DNA of 38,554 nt from Aeriscardovia aeriphila (GCA_949290445.1 CASERW010000019.1:1-38554), one strand, 5' to 3'. Numbered from the stretch's first letter, positions 16,098 to 25,222 are shown. The notes: generated from the letters alone by a model not told the origin. Made by a program: numbers and translations.

Positions 16098-18659
16098 TTA
16101 GCGCTGCAGCCACAAGCTAATGGTGAACCCAGGAATTGCCACATGTTCACCCGGATTGGCCACATTGAGCTGATGCTCCTGCTCATCAACCTCCTGCGCG
16201 GCGCGAATCGTCGTCGACACGAGGTACATCTCCTCCTCGTCAGTCTGCTCCTGCTCATCAACCTCCTGCGCGGCGCGAATCGTCGTCGACACGAGGTACA
16301 TCTCCTCCTCGTCAGTCGTGCTCTCCTTGTCGAAATGGAAGGCGTCAAGGCTCGTCTGGCTCGGCAGTGCGTCCCCACCCGTCGAGTAAGGCCAGCTCGT
16401 CGGCTCATCAACCCTCTCCTGGGAACCCTCTGCCGGCGTCAGATGAATATTCTGCGAGGTCCACAGCAACTCCCAACCGCAATCGTGGGGGAGTAAAAAG
16501 TCTCTGGTAATCTGGTCGCCATTAATAACAACCAAAACATCACTGAGATTATCAGAGCGCAGACGCATCACAAACGAACGTTGCTGGGTGTTGAACCAAT
16601 CGCTATCGCTGGGATGCTCACCGTTGGCAATATACCAATCCACCCATTGAGAAGGGGAGAGAAGGCCCAGCTTCGTCGTCTTCGTAAAGAAAGCATGATG
16701 GTGGAACTGGTCCAGGCGCTGACGCAGATGCAACAACTTACGAGTGGCGCGGAAACGCTGAGTTTGCCAGGCTTCTGTACCCAAAGTGAGCCATGACCAA
16801 TCCAACCACGACACAGGAGAATCCTGACAATAAGCGTTGTTATTGCCCTCCTGAGTGCGGCCAAACTCATCACCAGCCTGCAGCATCGGAGTGCCCAAGC
16901 TCATCAAAAGCTGACCAATCATGCCCATAGCAGCGCGCTGGCGCAGTAAACCGATCTGAGAATCTTGAGTAGTGCCCTCAACGCCGAAGTTATCAGAGAA
17001 ATTAGCCGAAGCACCATCCATATTGTTCTCGCCATTGGCCTCGTTATGTTTGTGATCGTAACGAGTCAGATCGGCAAGAGTAAAGCCATCGTGAGCCGTC
17101 AAGAAATTGACAGAAGCAGCAGCGCCACGGCCAGGCTCCGACGCAAACAGATCCGACGAGCCGCACAAGCGGGTGGCAATCTCCTGCATGCCAATCTCAG
17201 CAGGCCAGTTATTGCGCAAACGAGCCTGATCGGTCAACCAGAAGCGACGAGTCGAATCGCGGAAATGGTCATTCCACTCCGAGAACGGCATATTGAACTT
17301 GCCAGTACGCCAACCGCCGCCACCGGTATCCCATGGCTCCATAATCAACTTCAAATTGCCCAGCAACTTATCCGCGCGAATCGCGTACAAGAAGGGGTGA
17401 TGCGGGGTGAAATCGTACTCCAGGCGAGCCAGAGAAACAGCTAAATCGAAGCGGAAACCATCCACACCGATAGTCTTAGCCCAATAACGAAGGGAGTCGA
17501 CGGCAAGATTGATCACCTCCGTATTGAGGAAGTTAAAAGTGTTACCAGTACCCGTCGTGTCAATCAACTGAGACGGAATATCAGGGTTACGACGGTAGTA
17601 ACTAAAGCCATTCAGCCCTCGCCACGACAGAGAGTAACCATCCTGAGAGCCCTCGCACGAATGGTTATAAACAACATCCAAAATGACCTCAAGGCCAGCC
17701 TGATGCAAAGCGCGAACCATATCAATAACTTCTTGACGCACCGCCTTCGCACCCAAACGCTGATGCTCCTTCGTCGCATAGGCCGGGTTAGGGGAGAAGA
17801 AGTTGAGCGGAGAATAACCCCAATAATTATGCATACCGCGAGCAGCAATACCAGGCTCGGTCTGGCTGGCTAAAATCGGCAGCAACTCAACAGAGGTAAT
17901 GCCCAGACCCTTCAAGTAAGCGATAGTCTGAGGGTGGGCAAGGCCGGCATAAGTACCCCTCAAATGCTGAGGCAGCCACGGAGCTTGAGCAGTGAAACCC
18001 TTGACGTGCAGCTCGTAAATAATAGTGCGTGCCCACGGGATATGCGGATGGTCAAGAGTAGGCTCGCGCGTCTCATCCTCAGAATTCGTGCCATGAGACG
18101 TGAGGAAAACAGAGTAAGGAACGTAACCAATTGAATCCAGCTCGCTGCGAGCAGCATAAGGGTTACTTGCTACTGAACCATCAGGGGTCGATGTAGCAAG
18201 CCCAGCGAAAAGTTCGGGACCATAGTGAGTTTCGCCCTCTAAGCCCTTAGCACAAGGGTCGATGAGGAACTTGAGAGGGTTAAATTGTAGGCCTTCCTGC
18301 GGGCGCCACGGGCCATCAGCACGGTAGCCGTAGCGCATGCCCTCCCACACATGAGGAATATGAACCATCCACTTGCCATAATTTGGCCCCTGCATTTGGA
18401 AGAGGGTTTCGTGAACGTCGTGGATAGTGCGGCTGACCACAGGGTTGCGCCGAGCAGCGTCAAAGAAAGCCTCAGAATCAACGTCTTCACCATATTCCAA
18501 GGAGATGTCGGCGAAAACGGAAGGCTGGCCTACCTCTTCAATGACGGAGAGCCAGAGGCCTTCTGCGGTGTCGGACCAGACGACGGCGTCTGCGCCACCG
18601 TCATCCGTGAGAAAGACGCCCGGACGGGTGGCATAACGATGTAATGCGGGGAGCTTCAT
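16098..18659 (-). CDS. glgX: Glycogen debranching enzyme (isoamylase-type, GH13)
   Basis: Protein of 853 residues from the ATG at 18659 (MKLPALHRYATRPGVFLTDD). An in-frame TTG at 18737 would add 26 Pro-rich residues that do not look conserved. GlgX hydrolyses alpha-1,6 branches of glycogen or limit dextrins. An N-terminal CBM48-like part (VWEGMRYGYRADGPW) precedes the barrel. Catalytic residues are the nucleophile Asp405 in DGFRFDLA, the acid/base Glu441 in LIMEPWDTGGGGW and Asp524 in FLTAHDGFTLADLTRYDHKH. The C-terminal beta domain is interrupted at about residues 782-829 by a 24-residue unit (DEEEMYLVSTTIRAAQEVDE) present twice, encoded by a perfect tandem duplication. No Shine-Dalgarno is visible; TATCAT ends 7 nt before the ATG, so the mRNA could be leaderless. 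It lies between rpsI and rpsJ. Confidence 0.93.
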   Translation of the reverse strand: MKLPALHRYATRPGVFLTDDGGADAVVWSDTAEGLWLSVIEEVGQPSVFADISLEYGEDVDSEAFFDAARRNPVVSRTIHDVHETLFQMQGPNYGKWMVHIPHVWEGMRYGYRADGPWRPQEGLQFNPLKFLIDPCAKGLEGETHYGPELFAGLATSTPDGSVASNPYAARSELDSIGYVPYSVFLTSHGTNSEDETREPTLDHPHIPWARTIIYELHVKGFTAQAPWLPQHLRGTYAGLAHPQTIAYLKGLGITSVELLPILASQTEPGIAARGMHNYWGYSPLNFFSPNPAYATKEHQRLGAKAVRQEVIDMVRALHQAGLEVILDVVYNHSCEGSQDGYSLSWRGLNGFSYYRRNPDIPSQLIDTTGTGNTFNFLNTEVINLAVDSLRYWAKTIGVDGFRFDLAVSLARLEYDFTPHHPFLYAIRADKLLGNLKLIMEPWDTGGGGWRTGKFNMPFSEWNDHFRDSTRRFWLTDQARLRNNWPAEIGMQEIATRLCGSSDLFASEPGRGAAASVNFLTAHDGFTLADLTRYDHKHNEANGENNMDGASANFSDNFGVEGTTQDSQIGLLRQRAAMGMIGQLLMSLGTPMLQAGDEFGRTQEGNNNAYCQDSPVSWLDWSWLTLGTEAWQTQRFRATRKLLHLRQRLDQFHHHAFFTKTTKLGLLSPSQWVDWYIANGEHPSDSDWFNTQQRSFVMRLRSDNLSDVLVVINGDQITRDFLLPHDCGWELLWTSQNIHLTPAEGSQERVDEPTSWPYSTGGDALPSQTSLDAFHFDKESTTDEEEMYLVSTTIRAAQEVDEQEQTDEEEMYLVSTTIRAAQEVDEQEHQLNVANPGEHVAIPGFTISLWLQR
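16175..16317 (-). repeat. Perfect tandem duplication inside glgX, period 72 bp
   Basis: 71 identical bases at 16175-16245 recur at 16247-16317, and the shift of 72 bp keeps the frame. Each unit encodes 24 mostly acidic residues (TDEEEMYLVSTTIRAAQEVD and following). Perfect identity suggests a recent duplication. Confidence 0.93.
16546..16554 (-). repeat. TGATAATCT motif, copy 10
   Basis: Minus-strand context CTGATAATCTC, inside the glgX coding sequence (encoding part of SDNLSD). It is one of two copies wholly within a gene. Confidence 0.6.
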
Positions 18660-19120
18660 AGTGTCAATGATAACGTTCGCAGACGGGCGGCGGGGCGGTA
18701 TGTCGAAATTTGGGCGGGGAATGTGAGGTGGGGACAAAAATGGGGCGCGACACGCCCGGATATCGCCATCGGCGAGCGTTGCAATGGCGCGCTTTAGGTT
18801 TAGTCCTCAGGTATGCGTAATCTAGAGAGCACTGTGAGTTCCATGGGGTCCGGCAGTGACGACGAAAGCGCCTTCCTCAAGCGAGGTGCTGGGGGAGTCT
18901 CTCGCCGCGACACTCCCGGGTTGCGCTCGGCAAAACCCTATGGTTTCATAGAAAAGTTGCCTGTTTCATGGCTCGCATATTTGAACTTGAATAGCGAGCG
19001 TATCGGCCGCGGTTCGGTATGGTCGGTACGCACTCATGTGTCTACGGACTATTTGCGCCGTGCCGGAATGCCATGGGAACAGACTGTGTACATATAACGA
19101 TTAGGAAAGGGCGTACGGCA
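18660..19120. other. glgX-rpsJ divergent intergenic region (461 bp)
   Basis: This must hold the rpsJ operon promoter and the start of glgX transcription. I saw no -35/-10 pair of good quality for rpsJ; CATATT (18976), TAATCT (18818) and TATGGT (19018) are possible -10 boxes without convincing -35 partners. A 94-codon frame at 18813-19097 is not gene-like. Confidence 0.4.
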
Positions 19121-19429
19121 ATGGCGGGACAGAAGATCCGCATCAGGCTTAAGTCCTATGACCATGAGGTCATTGACCAGTCGGCGAAGAAGATCGTCGA
19201 GACGGTCCAGAACGCGGGAGCAACGGTTGTTGGCCCGGTTCCGCTGCCAACTGAGAAGAACGTGTACGTCGTGATTCGTTCTCCTCACAAGTACAAGGAT
19301 TCGCGCGAGCATTTCGAGATGAGGACTCACAAGCGCCTCATCGATATCATCGATCCTACCCCGAAGGCTGTTGACTCCCTGATGGGCATTGATCTGCCTG
19401 CTGATGTCAACATCGAGATCAAGCTCTGA
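19121..19429 (+). CDS. rpsJ: 30S ribosomal protein S10
   Basis: Protein of 102 residues, the standard length, starting [20 protein letters not shown] after AGGAAAGGG. A longer in-frame reading from 19019 is not supported. S10 is a small-subunit head protein and, in many bacteria, also a NusB partner in antitermination. The segments [11 protein letters not shown] and [13 protein letters not shown] are family hallmarks. It is the first gene of a 20-gene ribosomal run; rplC follows after 13 bp. Confidence 0.97.
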   Translation: MAGQKIRIRLKSYDHEVIDQSAKKIVETVQNAGATVVGPVPLPTEKNVYVVIRSPHKYKDSREHFEMRTHKRLIDIIDPTPKAVDSLMGIDLPADVNIEIKL

Positions 19430-19442
19430 GGGAGGCTGACAT

Positions 19443-20102
19443 ATGGCAAACGCAGAAAAGAAGGTTCGCAAGGCTCTCCTCGGCAAGAAGCTCGGCATGT
19501 CCCAGGTGTGGGATGAGCAGGGTTTCTTCGTCCCAGTGACTCTTGTTGATGTTTCCACCAACGTTGTTACCGCTGTGAAGACTGCTGACGGTGCTGACGG
19601 TTATGACGCCGTCCAGCTCGGCTTCGGTGCTGTTGATCCACAGCGTGTGTCCAAGCCTCTGCGCGGTCACTTCGAGAAGGCAGGCGTGACCCCACGTCGT
19701 CATCTCGTTGAGTTCCGCACCCTCGATACCGAGGACTACAAGGTCGGCGACGAAGTTGCTGTTGATACCTTCGAACTCGGCTCCGAAGTGGATGTCACTG
19801 GCACCACCAAGGGTAAGGGCTTCGCTGGCACCATCAAGCGTTGGGGCTTCAAGTCCTATCGCCGCACTCACGGTTCTCACAAGAACGAACGTCGTCCAGG
19901 TTCTGTCGGCGCATGCGCAACTCCAAGCCGCATTCTTCGCGGTAAGCGCATGGCTGGCCGTATGGGCAACGCACGTCGCACCGTGCAGAACCTGCAGGTC
20001 GTCATGATCGATAAGGAACAGGGACTCATCGCTATCAAGGGCGCTCTGCCAGGTGCTAAGGGTTCCATCGTTCTGGTTCGCACCGCTGTGAAGGGAGCCT
20101 GA
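19443..20102 (+). CDS. rplC: 50S ribosomal protein L3
   Basis: Protein of 219 residues. L3 is an assembly initiator that reaches the peptidyl-transferase centre. Visible family segments are LLGKKLGMSQVWDE at the N-terminus, GTTKGKGFAGTIKRWGF in the central loop, THGSHKNERRPGSVGACATP and GKRMAGRMG. GGAGG lies 9 bp before the ATG. The stop is 2 bp before rplD, consistent with translational coupling. Confidence 0.97.
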   Translation: MANAEKKVRKALLGKKLGMSQVWDEQGFFVPVTLVDVSTNVVTAVKTADGADGYDAVQLGFGAVDPQRVSKPLRGHFEKAGVTPRRHLVEFRTLDTEDYKVGDEVAVDTFELGSEVDVTGTTKGKGFAGTIKRWGFKSYRRTHGSHKNERRPGSVGACATPSRILRGKRMAGRMGNARRTVQNLQVVMIDKEQGLIAIKGALPGAKGSIVLVRTAVKGA

Positions 20103-20104
20103 AA

Positions 20105-20779
20105 ATGGCAGATGTCTCTCTGAAGCTCACGGACGTCAACGGTTCTGAGAACGGAACTGTTGCCGCTCCTGAAGAATATTTCGGCATCTCCCACGAGGAG
20201 ATTGCTAATCATGTCCCTCTGATCCACCAGGTTGTGATGGCACAGATGGCCGCTGCACGTCAGGGCACTCACGCCGTCAAGAACCGTTCCACCGTCTCCG
20301 GTGGCGGTAAGAAGCCATGGAAGCAGAAGGGTACTGGTCGTGCTCGTCAGGGTTCCACTCGTTCTCCACAGTGGACTGGTGGCGCAATCGTCTTTGGTCC
20401 CGTGCCTCGTGATTACTCTCAGCGCACTCCAAAGAAGATGAAGGCTGCAGCACTTCGCTACATGCTTTCTGATCGCGCAAACGCTGGCCGCGTGCACGTG
20501 GTTGAGGCTCTCTCCGCTGAGAAGCCAAGCACCAAGGCTGCACTTGCAGCACTCACCCCAGTCGTCGACAACCGTTTCACCACTGTTGTCGTGGATCGTC
20601 AAGACCTCAACGGCTGGCTCTCCGTGCGCAATCTGCCATTCGTTCACGTTCTGTTTGCAGACCAGCTCAACACCTATGACGTTGTCACTGCTGAGGATGT
20701 CGTCTTCACCAAGGCTTCCCTCCAGGAATTCCTGGACTTCCGCAGCCAGAAGACCTCTGAGCAGCAGAAGGAGGACTGA
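20105..20779 (+). CDS. rplD: 50S ribosomal protein L4
   Basis: Protein of 224 residues. L4 lines the exit tunnel with an extended loop, seen here as KNRSTVSGGGKKPWKQKGTG followed by RARQGSTRSPQWTGGAIVFGP. In E. coli L4 also represses its own operon, but nothing here shows that. An acidic C-terminus (SQKTSEQQKED) extends slightly beyond the core fold. Its last codons contain the AAGGAGG that serves rplW. Confidence 0.97.
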   Translation: MADVSLKLTDVNGSENGTVAAPEEYFGISHEEIANHVPLIHQVVMAQMAAARQGTHAVKNRSTVSGGGKKPWKQKGTGRARQGSTRSPQWTGGAIVFGPVPRDYSQRTPKKMKAAALRYMLSDRANAGRVHVVEALSAEKPSTKAALAALTPVVDNRFTTVVVDRQDLNGWLSVRNLPFVHVLFADQLNTYDVVTAEDVVFTKASLQEFLDFRSQKTSEQQKED

Positions 20780-20784
20780 TTTCA

Positions 20785-21087
20785 ATGGCAGTCAACAAGG
20801 CAGCCCACGATATCATCATCAGGCCAATCGTCTCCGAGAAGAGCTATGCCAACTCTGATCGCGGTCAGTACACGTTCGAGGTTGCCCCGAGCGCAAACCG
20901 CGTTGAGATCAAGCATGCTGTTGAAGAGATCTTCAAGGTTAAGGTCGTTTCGGTCAACACTCTGCACCGCCTGGGCAAGCGCGTTCGCACTCGCACTGGC
21001 TGGGGCAAGCGACCAGACCAGAAGCGTGCCATCGTGAAGCTGGCTGAAGGTCAGCAGATCGATGTCTTTGGCACCAACAACAACTGA
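20785..21087 (+). CDS. rplW: 50S ribosomal protein L23
   Basis: Protein of 100 residues, normal for L23, which sits at the tunnel exit and docks trigger factor and SRP. Segments IIRPIVSEKSYA, YTFEVAPSANRVEIKHAVEE and VNTLHRLGKRVRTRTGWGKR match the family. It is spaced 5 bp from rplD, with its ribosome-binding site inside that gene, and 30 bp from rplB. Confidence 0.96.
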   Translation: MAVNKAAHDIIIRPIVSEKSYANSDRGQYTFEVAPSANRVEIKHAVEEIFKVKVVSVNTLHRLGKRVRTRTGWGKRPDQKRAIVKLAEGQQIDVFGTNNN

Positions 21088-21117
21088 AGGCTAGCCGAGA
21101 AAGTTAGGTACTAAATT

Positions 21118-21948
21118 ATGGCTATCCGTATTTACAAGCCAACGAGCGCAGGACGCCGCAACGCTTCGGTGTCGGATTTCTCCGACATCACGCGCAACCG
21201 TCCAGAGCGCAAGCTCGTTCGTCCGCTGCATGCCACTGGCGGCCGTAACTCCTACGGTCGTGTGACCTCCCGCCATCGCGGTGGTGGCCACAAGCGCATG
21301 TACCGCGTGATTGACTTCCGTCGTTGGGATAAGGACGGCGTTCCAGCACGCGTTGCAGAGATCGAATATGATCCAAACCGCACCGCACGCATCGCCCTCC
21401 TGCACTATGCCGATGGCGACAAGCGCTACATCATTGCTCCAGAAGGTCTTCACGTCGGCGATGTGATCGAGACTGGCGCACAGGCTGATATCAAGCCAGG
21501 TAACAACCTGCCACTCTCCGAGATCCCAACCGGTACCGTGATTCACGCAATCGAGCTCCGTCCTCTGGGCGGCGCAAAGATCGCTCGTTCCGCTGGTGCT
21601 TCCGTGCAGCTCGTCGCTAAGGATGGCGCATATGCTCAGCTGCGTATGCCATCTGGCGAAATTCGCAACGTGCTCGCAGCATGCCGCGCAACCATTGGTG
21701 AGGTCGGCAACTCCGATCACGCCAACCTGGAGCTCGGTAAGGCAGGTCGCGCACGCTGGAAGGGCCATCGTCCAATCACCCGTGGTGAATCCATGAACGC
21801 TGTGGACCACCCACATGGTGGTACTACCCGCGGTGGTAAGAACCCACGTTCTCCATGGGGCAAGGGCGAAGTTCGTACTCGTCGTCCAAAGAAGGCCTCG
21901 AACAGGCTCATTATTCGCCGCCGTCCTGCTGGTAAGAATCGTCAATAA
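21118..21948 (+). CDS. rplB: 50S ribosomal protein L2
   Basis: Protein of 276 residues, full family length. L2 is needed for subunit joining and peptidyl-transferase activity. Family segments are [33 protein letters not shown], the essential-histidine region [20 protein letters not shown] and a basic C-terminus RRPAGKNRQ. The upstream gap is 30 bp with a weak GAGAAAG-type ribosome-binding site. Confidence 0.97.
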   Translation: MAIRIYKPTSAGRRNASVSDFSDITRNRPERKLVRPLHATGGRNSYGRVTSRHRGGGHKRMYRVIDFRRWDKDGVPARVAEIEYDPNRTARIALLHYADGDKRYIIAPEGLHVGDVIETGAQADIKPGNNLPLSEIPTGTVIHAIELRPLGGAKIARSAGASVQLVAKDGAYAQLRMPSGEIRNVLAACRATIGEVGNSDHANLELGKAGRARWKGHRPITRGESMNAVDHPHGGTTRGGKNPRSPWGKGEVRTRRPKKASNRLIIRRRPAGKNRQ

Positions 21949-21962
21949 GGAAAGCGCCAGAA

Positions 21963-22244
21963 ATGACTAATCGAAGCATCAAGAAGGGTCCTTTCGTCGA
22001 CGCCTCCCTTCAGAAGAAGGTTGACGAAGCAAACGAGAAGGACAGCAAGAACGTCATCAAGACGTGGTCTCGTCGTTCGATGATCACGCCAGACTTCATC
22101 GGTCTGACCTTTGCCGTTCACGACGGCCGCCGTCACGTCCCGGTTTATGTGACCGAGGCAATGGTTGGTCACAAGCTCGGTGAGTTCGCTCCAACACGTA
22201 CCTTCAAGGGCCACGTGAAGGACGACAAGAAGGCACGCCGCTGA
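21963..22244 (+). CDS. rpsS: 30S ribosomal protein S19
   Basis: Protein of 93 residues. S19 is a head protein near the A-site finger and pairs with S13. [40 protein letters not shown] and [20 protein letters not shown] are family segments. AAGGAAAGCG precedes the start. It lies 14 bp after rplB and 23 bp before rplV. Confidence 0.97.
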   Translation: MTNRSIKKGPFVDASLQKKVDEANEKDSKNVIKTWSRRSMITPDFIGLTFAVHDGRRHVPVYVTEAMVGHKLGEFAPTRTFKGHVKDDKKARR

Positions 22245-22267
22245 GGCGAGGAAGAGATTAGAGACAC

Positions 22268-22633
22268 ATGGAAGCTAAAGCAATTGCACGTCACGTCCGC
22301 GTGACGCCTCGCAAGGCTCGCCGCGTCGTCAACCTCATCCGAGGCAAGAAGGCAAGCGAAGCCCGCGTCATCCTCCAGTTCGCACCACAGTCCGCTAGCG
22401 AACCGGTGCTCAAGGCTCTGAACTCTGCCGTCGCCAATGCGCGTCAGCAGGCTCAGAACGCCAACAAGTCCTTCCGTGAGGCCGACCTGGTGGTCTCCGA
22501 GGCCATGGTCGACGAGGGTGTTACCCTCAAGCGCTTCCGCGCTCGCGCTCAGGGCCGTGCTGCGTCCATCATGAAGAGGACCAGCCACATCACCATCACC
22601 GTCTCCACCAAGGACGAGGAAGGAAACCGATAA
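22268..22633 (+). CDS. rplV: 50S ribosomal protein L22
   Basis: Protein of 121 residues. L22 lines the exit tunnel with a beta-hairpin; the segment [20 protein letters not shown] with its downstream HITI strand is that hairpin region and is where macrolide-resistance changes arise in the family. The N-terminal [20 protein letters not shown] is also typical. Its stop overlaps the rpsC start by one base, which couples the two genes. Confidence 0.97.
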   Translation: MEAKAIARHVRVTPRKARRVVNLIRGKKASEARVILQFAPQSASEPVLKALNSAVANARQQAQNANKSFREADLVVSEAMVDEGVTLKRFRARAQGRAASIMKRTSHITITVSTKDEEGNR

Positions 22634-23430
22634 TGGGACAGAAGATTAATCCATTCGGTTACCGCCTTGGCGTGACCGAGTCCCACCGTTCGAAGTGGTT
22701 CTCTGACTCCACCAAGCCGGGCGAGCGTTACGCCGATTTCGTTGGCGAAGACGACCGCATCCGTAAGGAACTGAATGCTGACCTCGAGCGTGCAGGCGTG
22801 TCCCGCATCATCATCGAGCGTCAGCGTGACCGCGTTCGCGTCGACATCTACACCGCACGTCCAGGCATCATCATTGGCCGTGGCGGCGCAGAAGCTGATC
22901 GCGTTCGTACCAAGCTGCAGAAGATGACTGGCAAGCAGGTTCAGCTCAACATCTTTGAGGTTCACAACCCAGAGATCGATGCTCAGCTCGTTGCACAGTC
23001 CATTGCTGACCAGCTCACCAACCGCGTGACCTTCCGTCGCGCAATGCGCAAGGCACAGCAGGACGCAATGCGCGCCGGTGCTAAGGGCATCAAGATCAAG
23101 GTGAGCGGCCGCCTCGGAGGCGCAGACATGACCCGTGCAGAGTATGCACACGAAGGTCGCGTCCCGCTGCAGACTCTCCGTGCTCTCATCGATTATGGCT
23201 TCTTTGAGGCTCGTACCACCTATGGCCGCATCGGCGTCAAGGTGTGGGTCTACAAGGGCGACATGACCGATACTGAGTTCGAAGCCCAGCAGGCTGCCCA
23301 GGCAAACCGTGGTCGTGGCAACGCACGTCGTGGTGGCTCTCGCCGTCCACGTGCACCACGTCGCGATGCACGCCAGAATAAGGCAGCAGCAGCCCCAAAG
23401 GCAGCTGCGCCGGCAGAAACGAAGGAGTGA
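22633..23430 (+). CDS. rpsC: 30S ribosomal protein S3
   Basis: Protein of 265 residues. S3 forms part of the mRNA entry site. [20 protein letters not shown] opens the protein; the KH domain is visible at [20 protein letters not shown]; the C-terminal domain contains [15 protein letters not shown] and [17 protein letters not shown] Lys/Arg/Ala-rich tail of about 45 residues ([20 protein letters not shown] onward) is longer than in E. coli and common in actinobacteria. Confidence 0.97.
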   Translation: MGQKINPFGYRLGVTESHRSKWFSDSTKPGERYADFVGEDDRIRKELNADLERAGVSRIIIERQRDRVRVDIYTARPGIIIGRGGAEADRVRTKLQKMTGKQVQLNIFEVHNPEIDAQLVAQSIADQLTNRVTFRRAMRKAQQDAMRAGAKGIKIKVSGRLGGADMTRAEYAHEGRVPLQTLRALIDYGFFEARTTYGRIGVKVWVYKGDMTDTEFEAQQAAQANRGRGNARRGGSRRPRAPRRDARQNKAAAAPKAAAPAETKE

Positions 23431-23436
23431 GTTCAC

Positions 23437-23859
23437 ATGGCTCTTATTCCTAAGAGGGTTAAGTACCGCAAGCAGCACCGTCCTACCCGTAGTGGTATGT
23501 CCAAGGGCGGCAACGAGCTCGCCTTCGGTGATTTCGGTATTCAGGCTCTTGCCCCAACTTATCTGACCAACCGTCAGATTGAGGCAGCCCGTATTGCAAT
23601 GACCCGTTACATCAAGCGTGGTGGCCGCGTCTGGATCGACGTGTTCCCAGACCGTCCACTCACCAAGCACCCAGCCGAAGCTCGAATGGGTTCCGGTAAG
23701 GGCGCTCCGGAGTTCTGGGTCGCCAACATCAAGCCAGGCCGTGTCCTGTTTGAGATTGGTGGCGTCCAGGAGACCGTGGCTCGCGAGGCACTTCGCCGCG
23801 CAGTCGATAAGCTTCCTATGAAGTGCAGGATCATTGCACGTGAAGGTGGTGAGAACTGA
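23437..23859 (+). CDS. rplP: 50S ribosomal protein L16
   Basis: Protein of 140 residues, near standard length. L16 shapes the A-site tRNA binding region. [36 protein letters not shown] and [17 protein letters not shown] are family hallmarks. It lies 6 bp after rpsC, and its stop overlaps the rpmC ATG by one base. Confidence 0.97.
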   Translation: MALIPKRVKYRKQHRPTRSGMSKGGNELAFGDFGIQALAPTYLTNRQIEAARIAMTRYIKRGGRVWIDVFPDRPLTKHPAEARMGSGKGAPEFWVANIKPGRVLFEIGGVQETVAREALRRAVDKLPMKCRIIAREGGEN

Positions 23860-24170
23860 TGGCTCTCGGTACCAAGGAGTATTCGATCAAGGCTCTCAAC
23901 GAGAAGACCAACGCCGAGATTGAAGAAGCCCTCAAGAAGTCCAAGGAGGAGCTCTTCAACCTTCGTTTCCAGGCTGCAACGAGCCAGCTGACCAACAGCT
24001 CTCGTCTCGGTGCTGTGAAGCACGACATCGCAAGGATGTACACCGTCCTTCGCGAGCGTGAGCTTGGTATCACCACCGAGCCAGCTGAGTCGAAGAAGTC
24101 CGACAGCGACAAGAAGGATTCCAAGAAGGCCGGCAAGGCTGAGGATTCCTCCAAGAAGACTGAGGAGTGA
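23859..24170 (+). CDS. rpmC: 50S ribosomal protein L29 with long charged C-terminal tail
   Basis: Protein of 103 residues; bacterial L29 is usually 60-75. The core, residues about 1-70 ([20 protein letters not shown] then [14 protein letters not shown]), is a helical hairpin near the tunnel exit. The last 30 residues are a Lys/Ser/Asp/Glu tail ([20 protein letters not shown]), surely disordered. Extended L29 tails occur in actinobacteria, but their role is unclear. It is coupled to rplP by overlap and ends 2 bp before rpsQ. Confidence 0.95.
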   Translation: MALGTKEYSIKALNEKTNAEIEEALKKSKEELFNLRFQAATSQLTNSSRLGAVKHDIARMYTVLRERELGITTEPAESKKSDSDKKDSKKAGKAEDSSKKTEE

Positions 24171-24172
24171 AA

Positions 24173-24442
24173 ATGGCTGAGGCTCAGGAAGAGCGCAACT
24201 CGCGCAAGACCCGTCGTGGCGTGGTCGTCTCTGACAAGATGGATAAGACCATCACCGTCGAGCTCGAGCACCGCACAACCCACCCACTGTATGGCAAGGT
24301 TGTTCGCACGACGAGCACGGTCAAGGCGCATGACGAGAACAACGATGCTCATGTTGGCGACACCGTGAGTATTATGGAAACTCGTCCGCTCAGCAAGACC
24401 AAGCGTTGGCGTCTAGTTTCGGTCGTCGAGCGCGCTAAGTAA
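24173..24442 (+). CDS. rpsQ: 30S ribosomal protein S17
   Basis: Protein of 89 residues from the ATG at 24173, with GAGGAG just upstream; a GTG at 24167 overlapping the rpmC stop is a less likely start. S17 is an early 16S rRNA binder. [20 protein letters not shown] and [20 protein letters not shown] match the family. It is followed by a long hairpin at 24457-24494 that marks the S10/spc boundary. Confidence 0.96.
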   Translation: MAEAQEERNSRKTRRGVVVSDKMDKTITVELEHRTTHPLYGKVVRTTSTVKAHDENNDAHVGDTVSIMETRPLSKTKRWRLVSVVERAK

Positions 24443-24456
24443 TAAGTTCGGCAAGG

Positions 24457-24494
24457 CTTGGGGCTACACCGGCCAAGGCGGGTGTAGCCCCAAG
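24457..24494 (+). other. Strong hairpin between rpsQ and rplN
   Basis: A perfect 14-bp stem CTTGGGGCTACACC/GGTGTAGCCCCAAG with a 10-base loop occupies the 76-bp spacer. No T-run follows, so it is more likely an RNA-processing or mRNA-stability element, or a protein-binding leader for the spc half, than a terminator. Confidence 0.75.
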
Positions 24495-24518
24495 AACCAG
24501 CTCGACTAAGGAGAATCA

Positions 24519-24887
24519 ATGATTCAACAAGAGTCGCGACTTCGTGTCGCCGACAACACGGGTGCCAAGGAAATCCTGACTATCCGCGTGCTCGGTGGTT
24601 CGAAGGTTCGCTACGCGGGCATCGGTGACGTGATCGTCGCCACCGTCAAGGATGCAATCCCTGGCGGCGCCGTGAAGAAGGGCGATGTGGTCAAGGCTGT
24701 CGTCGTCCGTACCAAGCAGGGAACCCGTCGCCGTGACGGCTCCTATATTCGTTTCGACGAGAACGCTGCCGTGATTCTTGGTAACGGCACCGATCCTCGC
24801 GGAACTCGTATCTTCGGACCTGTGGGCCGCGAGCTTCGTGACCACAAGTTCATGAAGATTGTTTCCCTTGCCCCGGAGGTGATCTGA
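24519..24887 (+). CDS. rplN: 50S ribosomal protein L14
   Basis: Protein of 122 residues, exactly the usual length. L14 contributes to the intersubunit bridge with h14. [40 protein letters not shown], and the end [19 protein letters not shown] are family segments. TAAGGAG lies 7 bp before the ATG. This is the first gene of the spc part of the run; its stop overlaps rplX by one base. Confidence 0.97.
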   Translation: MIQQESRLRVADNTGAKEILTIRVLGGSKVRYAGIGDVIVATVKDAIPGGAVKKGDVVKAVVVRTKQGTRRRDGSYIRFDENAAVILGNGTDPRGTRIFGPVGRELRDHKFMKIVSLAPEVI

Positions 24888-25222
24888 TGGTAGCAAAGAT
24901 CAAGAGTGGTGACCTCGTTCAGGTCATCCGCGGCAAGGATAAGGGCAAGCAGGGCAAGGTTCTGCGCGTTCTCAATGACGACCGCGTTGTCGTCGAGGGC
25001 GTTCAGGTTGTCAAGAAGCATGTGCGTGCTCGCTTCGAGGGTCAGCAGTCTGGCATCGTCAGCGCTGAGGCTCCAATTAACCGCTCTAATGTCATGGTTG
25101 TCGATCCAGAGACCGGTAAGCCAACCCGCGTCAGCGTCGTTGAGAAGACCGAAGTCCGTGACGGCAAGCCAAAGACGGTGCGCGTGCGCGTCGCCAAGAA
25201 GTCTGGCAAGGAGCTGGCATGA
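24887..25222 (+). CDS. rplX: 50S ribosomal protein L24
   Basis: Protein of 111 residues with the KOW motif [20 protein letters not shown] near the N-terminus. L24 is one of two assembly-initiator proteins of the large subunit. The segment [20 protein letters not shown] is also typical. It overlaps rplN upstream and rplE downstream (4 bp), so all three are translationally coupled. Confidence 0.97.
   Translation: MVAKIKSGDLVQVIRGKDKGKQGKVLRVLNDDRVVVEGVQVVKKHVRARFEGQQSGIVSAEAPINRSNVMVVDPETGKPTRVSVVEKTEVRDGKPKTVRVRVAKKSGKELA

Noticed and set aside
18660-18737. TTG start giving glgX 26 more residues
   Set aside because: Rare start codon, no ribosome-binding site, and a Pro-rich extension that does not resemble the start of the family, whereas MKLPALHRYATRPG does.
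18813-19097. 94-codon plus-strand frame upstream of rpsJ
   Set aside because: No ribosome-binding site, no recognisable sequence, and it overlaps the expected promoter region.
22549-23670. Long minus-strand open frame opposite rplV-rpsC-rplP
   Set aside because: It is a shadow of three conserved ribosomal genes and has a biased Ala/Thr/Cys composition with no motif.
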